DNA from: DATKDF01 sp035512795
GTDB taxonomy: Bacteria > Acidobacteriota > Vicinamibacteria > Vicinamibacterales > SCN-69-37
Reading direction: 5' to 3'
DNA: 9,258 nt
Assembly (NCBI GenBank): GCA_035512795.1
Contig: DATKDF010000217.1
Span: 1 to 9,258 of the forward strand
Below the pieces are notes generated by a model that saw only the letters and a list, made by a program, of their open reading frames with translations, did no database searches and was not told where the DNA came from. The translations under genes and the position numbers were made by a program. This document shows, piece after piece, positions 5,732 through 9,258 of this stretch (position 1 is the first letter of the stretch; every line of letters begins with the position of its first letter).

Positions 5732-6723
5732 CGCCGCAACGCCGTGTCGTGTCAGGCATGCGGCCGACCGGGCGGCTGCATCTCGGCCACCTCGTCGGCG
5801 CGCTCGACAACTGGGTCCAGCTCCAGGCCGAGTACGACTGCTTCTATTTCGTCGCCGACTGGCACGCGCTCACGAGCCACTACGCCGACACGGGCGCCCT
5901 GGTCACCGACGCGCTCGACAATGTCGCCGACTGGATCGGCGCCGGCATCGACCCGGAGCGGAGCACGATCTTCGTCCAGTCGATGGTGCCCGAGCACGCC
6001 GAGCTCTACCTGCTGCTGCAGATGGTCACGCCCGTGCCGTGGCTCGAACGCGTGCCGACCTACAAGGAACAGATCGACCAGATGGCCGACCGCGATCTGT
6101 CGAGCATCGGGTTCCTCGGGTATCCCCTGCTGCAGACGGCCGACGTCATCATCTATGACGCCGACTACGTGCCGGTGGGCGAGGACCAGGTGCCGCACCT
6201 CGAGCTGTCGCGCGAGGTCGTCCGCCGCTTCCACCGCTTCTTCGGCGAGGTCTTCGTCGAGCCGCAGCCGCTCTTGACGGCGACGCCGCGGCTGCCCGGG
6301 CTCGACAACCGCAAGATGAGCAAGAGCTACGGCAACACCATCGACCTCGCCGACAGTCCCGAGGACGTCGTCAAGAAGATCCGGCAGATGTACACCGACC
6401 CCAAGCGGGTACGCGCCGACATCCCCGGGACGGTCGAGGGCAACCCGGTGTTCGTCTATCACGACGCCTTCAATCCCGACCGGGCCGAGGTGGACGATCT
6501 GAAGGAGCGGTACCGGGCCGGCACGGTGGGGGACGTCGAGGTGAAAACGAAGCTGGCCGCCGCGGTCAATGCCCGGCTGGCGCCCATCCGCGCGCGGCGC
6601 GCCGCGGCCCTGGCCCGGCCGGGCTACCTCAGGGACCTGTTCGAAGCCGGCTCGGCGCGGGCGCGCGATCTGGCGCAGACGACCATGGCCCGCGTGCGCA
6701 CGGCCGTGAACCTGCGATACTAG
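5728..6723 (+). CDS. trpS: Tryptophanyl-tRNA synthetase
   Basis: This class Ic synthetase charges tRNA-Trp with tryptophan using ATP. At 331 residues it has the normal bacterial length. The class I signatures are HLGH at 18-21 (in PTGRLHLGHLVG) and KMSKS at 196-200, with GEDQ at 151-154 in the tryptophan/ATP pocket followed by HLELSREV. FFVADWHAL-like sequence (FYFVADWHAL) and WLERVPTYKEQ are typical of the TrpRS clade found in Firmicutes, deltaproteobacteria and Acidobacteriota. The GTG start at 5728 forms a GTGA overlap with the M50 stop, implying translational coupling; the first residues MTPQRRVVSGMRPTG match the family. No T-box or trp leader precedes it, as expected for an internal operon gene. 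ScpA begins 10 bases after its TAG. Confidence 0.97.
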   Translation: MTPQRRVVSGMRPTGRLHLGHLVGALDNWVQLQAEYDCFYFVADWHALTSHYADTGALVTDALDNVADWIGAGIDPERSTIFVQSMVPEHAELYLLLQMVTPVPWLERVPTYKEQIDQMADRDLSSIGFLGYPLLQTADVIIYDADYVPVGEDQVPHLELSREVVRRFHRFFGEVFVEPQPLLTATPRLPGLDNRKMSKSYGNTIDLADSPEDVVKKIRQMYTDPKRVRADIPGTVEGNPVFVYHDAFNPDRAEVDDLKERYRAGTVGDVEVKTKLAAAVNARLAPIRARRAAALARPGYLRDLFEAGSARARDLAQTTMARVRTAVNLRY

Positions 6724-6733
6724 GGCGGCCCTC

Positions 6734-7534
6734 GTGCCGCCCAAGCCCATGGAAGACCCGCAGCAGCTCGAATTCGACTCGGTCCTCGGCGACTATCCCG
6801 TCCGCCTGCAGAACTTCGAGGGCCCGCTCGACCTCCTGCTGCACCTGATCCGCAAGCACGAGCTCGACATCTACGACATCCCGATTGCCCTCATCACCCA
6901 GCAGTACCTCGACTACCTGGACCTGATGCAGGAACTCGATCTCGACGTGGCGGGCGAGTTCCTCGTCATGGCCGCCACGCTCATCCACATCAAGTCGCGC
7001 ACGCTGCTGCCGCGGCCGGATCCGTCGCAGGACGATCCGGAGGAGGATCCGCGCGAGGCGCTCGTCCGGCGCCTGCTCGAGCACCAGCGCTTCAAGGCGG
7101 CGGCCGAGCTGCTGCACGAGCGCGAGATCCAGCGCGAGGCCCAGTGGACGCGGCCCGACGGACGCGTGGCCGCGATCGTCGGCCAGGCGCCCGAGCCCGA
7201 GGTCGAGGTGGACCTGTTCAGCCTGATGGCCGCCTTCCGGCAGGTGCTCGAACGCGCGCGGCATCGGCCCCACGTCGTGCTGCCCGCCGAGCAGATCTCG
7301 ATCGAGACGCGCATCGAACAACTGATGGCGCGGCTTTCGGAGACCGAGGCGTGCGGATTCGAGGACCTGTTTGCCGACGTGCAGACGCGGAGCGGGCTGG
7401 TCGTCACGTTCCTCTCCCTGCTGGAGATGGTCCGTCTCAGGCTCGTCCGCGTCTTCCAGCAGGGGAACTTCGGGCCGATCCGCGTCTATCGCCGCGCGGC
7501 GGCCACGCCGCCAGGGACGTCAGGACATGAGTGA
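6734..7534 (+). CDS. scpA: Segregation and condensation protein A (kleisin)
   Basis: ScpA is the kleisin that bridges the SMC heads and, with ScpB, forms the bacterial condensin that organises and segregates the chromosome. The 266-residue protein shows the ScpA N-terminal signature NFEGPLDLLLHLIRKHELDI, about residues 28-47, then LDLDVAGEFLVMAATLIHIK with KSRTLLP, an acidic linker (DPSQDDPEEDP), and a C-terminal winged-helix region (about 190-255) that contacts the SMC head. The GTG at 6734 has AGGGCGG six bases upstream; an ATG at 6749 would shorten the protein by five residues and lacks such a sequence, so the start is somewhat uncertain. Its end overlaps scpB by eight bases. SMC itself is not in the window. 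Confidence 0.96.
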   Translation: MPPKPMEDPQQLEFDSVLGDYPVRLQNFEGPLDLLLHLIRKHELDIYDIPIALITQQYLDYLDLMQELDLDVAGEFLVMAATLIHIKSRTLLPRPDPSQDDPEEDPREALVRRLLEHQRFKAAAELLHEREIQREAQWTRPDGRVAAIVGQAPEPEVEVDLFSLMAAFRQVLERARHRPHVVLPAEQISIETRIEQLMARLSETEACGFEDLFADVQTRSGLVVTFLSLLEMVRLRLVRVFQQGNFGPIRVYRRAAATPPGTSGHE

Positions 7535-8135
7535 TCTCAAACCCGTCATCGAGGCGCTCCTCTTCGCCTCGCCCGAACCGATCAGCCTCAAGGCACTCGG
7601 CAAGCTGCTCGACACCGAACCGACCGAGGACGTCGAGGCCGCGCTGGCCGCGCTCCGCCGGGACTACGACCGCCCGGGAGGGCTCCAGATCGTGGAGGTC
7701 GCCGGCGGCTTCCAGATCGTGACCCGGCCCGAGCTCCATGAATGGGTGCGCCGCCTGTTTCACGAACGGACGACGCAGAAGCTGTCGGTGGCGGCGCTCG
7801 AGACCCTCGCCGTCGTCGCCTACCGGCAGCCCGTCACCGCGCCCGAGATTGCCGAGATCCGCGGCGTCAACACGGTCGGCGTGCTCGGGACCCTCGCCGA
7901 GCGGCGGCTCGTGAAGGTCGTCGGCCGCAAGCCGGTCGTCGGCCGGCCGTTCCTCTACGGCACGACGCGAGAGTTTCTCGAGCGCTTCGGTCTGAACGAC
8001 CTGTCGGATCTCCCGAAGGTCGAGGACGTCTCGGAACTGCTCGGCTTCGAACTGCCCGAGATGGCCACCGCCCCGGCTCCGCAGACGGCGCTGCCGTTCG
8101 ACGGGGACACGACCGGGGGCGAGTCGGTCCATTGA
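7527..8135 (+). CDS. scpB: Segregation and condensation protein B
   Basis: ScpB forms a dimer that wraps the central part of ScpA in the SMC-ScpAB complex. The 202 residues hold two winged-helix domains: the first about 3-80 (IEALLFASPEPISLKAL, then LQIVEVAGGFQIVTRPEL) and the second about 85-165, with the family core ETLAVVAYRQPVTAPEIAEI followed by RGVN, then RLVKVVGRK and GRPFLYGTT. The Pro/Ala-rich C-terminal tail is unstructured. The ATG at 7527 lies inside the end of scpA, with AGGA one base before it and GGGA further upstream, consistent with coupled translation at a fixed ScpA:ScpB ratio. The pseudouridine synthase gene begins seven bases after its stop. Confidence 0.97.
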   Translation: MSDLKPVIEALLFASPEPISLKALGKLLDTEPTEDVEAALAALRRDYDRPGGLQIVEVAGGFQIVTRPELHEWVRRLFHERTTQKLSVAALETLAVVAYRQPVTAPEIAEIRGVNTVGVLGTLAERRLVKVVGRKPVVGRPFLYGTTREFLERFGLNDLSDLPKVEDVSELLGFELPEMATAPAPQTALPFDGDTTGGESVH

Positions 8136-8142
8136 AGCTGAC

Positions 8143-8931
8143 GTGGAACCCGGACGGATTCGCCTCAACAAGCACCTGTCACAGACCGGCACGGCGTCCC
8201 GCCGCACGGCCGACGAGCTGATCCGCCAGGGCCGCGTCACGGTCAACGGCCGCGTGGTCACCGAGCTCGGCACCCGGATCGATCCGGCCACCGACCAGGT
8301 CAAGGTCGACGCGCGCCGCGTCCGGACAGCCGACGCGCGGCGCTATCTGCTGCTCAACAAGCCGCGCGGCGTCGTCAGCACGCGGTCCGATCCCCAGCGG
8401 CGAACGACCATCGTCGACGTGCTCGCCCGCGCCGGGATCACCGGCTACTTCTATCCCGTGGGGCGGCTGGATTTCGACACCGAGGGACTGCTGCTCGTGA
8501 CCAACGATGGCGAGTTTGCCGAGGTCGTCGCCCACCCGCGGCACGGGGTCGAGCGCACCTACGAGGCCCAGGTGGCCGGCGTGCCCGACACGCGCGATCT
8601 CGATCGGCTTCGACGCGGCGTACTCATCGACGGTCGCCGCACGCGACCGGCCGATGTCCGGCTGCTGCGCGTCGTGCGCACCCGCCAGGGCGACGAGGCC
8701 GTGCTCTCCATCACGATCCACGAAGGGCGCAACCGGCAGGTGCGCCACATGTGTGACGCGATTGCCCATCCGGTCGAGCGGCTCCGGCGGACGCGGATCG
8801 GGCCGGTGGAAGACCGGCGTCTGCGTCCCGGCCAGGTCCGCGACCTCCGGCCGCAGGAAGTGCGGGCCCTCGTCGGCGAGGACCGGGCCGCGCCGTCGAC
8901 GCGCCGGCGACGCCGAACATCGGCAGTATGA
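8143..8931 (+). CDS. RsuA/RluB-family rRNA pseudouridine synthase
   Basis: This enzyme isomerises a specific uridine to pseudouridine in rRNA; the scpB-linked member of the family is usually RluB-like (23S helix 89 area). The 262-residue protein starts with an S4 RNA-binding domain (about 6-55, RLNKHLSQTGTASRR then GRVTVNGRVV). The catalytic domain follows, with YLLLNKPRGVVST near 68-80, the catalytic Asp110 in GRLDFDTEGLLLVTNDG, and HEGRNRQVRHM (about 199-209), which with RRTRIGPV marks the RsuA/RluB/RluE/RluF group. A short Arg-rich tail (STRRRRRTSAV) ends it. The GTG at 8143 is seven bases after the scpB stop with only GAAG-like pairing before it. It overlaps cmk by four bases (ATGA). Target specificity cannot be told from sequence alone, so no symbol is given. 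Confidence 0.95.
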   Translation: MEPGRIRLNKHLSQTGTASRRTADELIRQGRVTVNGRVVTELGTRIDPATDQVKVDARRVRTADARRYLLLNKPRGVVSTRSDPQRRTTIVDVLARAGITGYFYPVGRLDFDTEGLLLVTNDGEFAEVVAHPRHGVERTYEAQVAGVPDTRDLDRLRRGVLIDGRRTRPADVRLLRVVRTRQGDEAVLSITIHEGRNRQVRHMCDAIAHPVERLRRTRIGPVEDRRLRPGQVRDLRPQEVRALVGEDRAAPSTRRRRRTSAV

Positions 8932-9258
8932 TGAGCGACGTGACGCCGGCGCTCGTGATCGCGATTGATGGGCCGTCGGGTGCCGGCAAGGGCACCGTGG
9001 CGCGCGCGCTCGCCGACGCCCTGGGCTTCCGGCACGTCGACACCGGCGCGATGTACCGCGCCGTCGCATGGAAGGCGCGCCAGGCCGACGTGCCGATCGA
9101 CGACGAAGACGCCGTCGCGGCGCTGGCCCGGGCGGCCGTCTTCGACCTGGACGGCCACGTCCGGATCGACGGCGACGACGTCACGGCGGCGATTCGGACG
9201 CCGGAAATGGATGCCGCGGCGGCCGTCGTCGCCCGTCATCAGGCCGTGCGCCACGTAC
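8928..9258 (+). CDS. cmk: Cytidylate kinase, N-terminal part (cut by window end)
   Basis: Cmk phosphorylates CMP and dCMP with ATP to recycle pyrimidine nucleotides. Only about 110 codons are inside the window and the frame is open at the right edge. The N terminus reads IAIDGPSGAGKGT, the P-loop of bacterial Cmk (about residues 11-23), then FRHVDTGAMYRAVAWKA, the CMP-kinase substrate-binding stretch, and RIDGDDVTAAIRTPEM, equivalent to the family's LDGxDVTxxIRTPEV. Two ATGs are adjacent (8928 and 8931); 8928 gives an ATGA overlap with the preceding stop and either is possible. No ribosome-binding site is evident, so translation probably depends on coupling to the upstream gene. The order scpB-rluB-cmk is common, often continuing to rpsA or ispH beyond such a window. 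Confidence 0.96.
   Translation, partial: MMSDVTPALVIAIDGPSGAGKGTVARALADALGFRHVDTGAMYRAVAWKARQADVPIDDEDAVAALARAAVFDLDGHVRIDGDDVTAAIRTPEMDAAAAVVARHQAVRHV

Noticed and set aside
6714..6719. GATACT at the end of trpS as a promoter for scpA
   Set aside because: These bases are the final trpS codons, there is no -35, and the tight gene spacing argues for read-through from upstream.

Overview
This is a very GC-rich, gene-dense bacterial chromosomal segment made almost entirely of housekeeping genes. There are no mobile elements, RNA genes, CRISPR arrays or signs of recent transfer. The long stop-free frames on both strands come from high-GC codon use. The likely source is a high-GC Acidobacteriota (Vicinamibacteria-like) or a related deep lineage. 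That guess rests on base composition, the gene order M50 protease-trpS-scpA-scpB-rluB-cmk, and the style of the EF-P and phosphatidylinositol-phosphate-synthase-like proteins. It is an inference, because no taxonomic marker gene is present.

Layout: (1) On the minus strand, reading leftward, hsp20 (1608-1216) is followed after 11 bases by a membrane-anchored HtrA/DegS-like serine protease (1204-71), a two-gene protein-quality-control operon. (2) Divergent from it, across a 125-base GC-rich intergenic region, is efp (elongation factor P, 1734-2297, plus). It carries an unusual Asn at the tip position where Lys or Arg is normally modified. (3) Convergent with efp is a CDP-alcohol phosphatidyltransferase (3114-2338, minus) most like phosphatidylinositol-phosphate synthases, with a substitution in its signature motif. 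(4) Divergent from that, a plus-strand chain runs to the right edge: uvrC (3169-5052), an M50 site-2-type protease (5111-5731), trpS (5728-6723), scpA (6734-7534), scpB (7527-8135), an RsuA/RluB-type pseudouridine synthase (8143-8931) and cytidylate kinase cmk (8928 onward, cut by the window end). From the M50 gene onward the genes overlap or lie within about 10 bases of each other, so they are almost certainly co-transcribed and translationally coupled.

How the genes work together: the hsp20-htrA pair joins a cytosolic holdase to an envelope protease. The right-hand operon groups DNA repair (UvrC), membrane proteolysis, tryptophan charging, chromosome condensation (ScpAB, partners of SMC), 23S rRNA modification and CMP/dCMP phosphorylation. 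This is a growth-linked cluster seen in several phyla rather than one pathway.

I did not find a convincing undescribed system. The points most worth a second look are the Asn34 EF-P tip, the Thr-for-Arg change in the CDP-alcohol phosphotransferase motif, a shared 11-base promoter-like element in front of two minus-strand genes, and an orphan strong Shine-Dalgarno with a 33-codon ORF just after efp.
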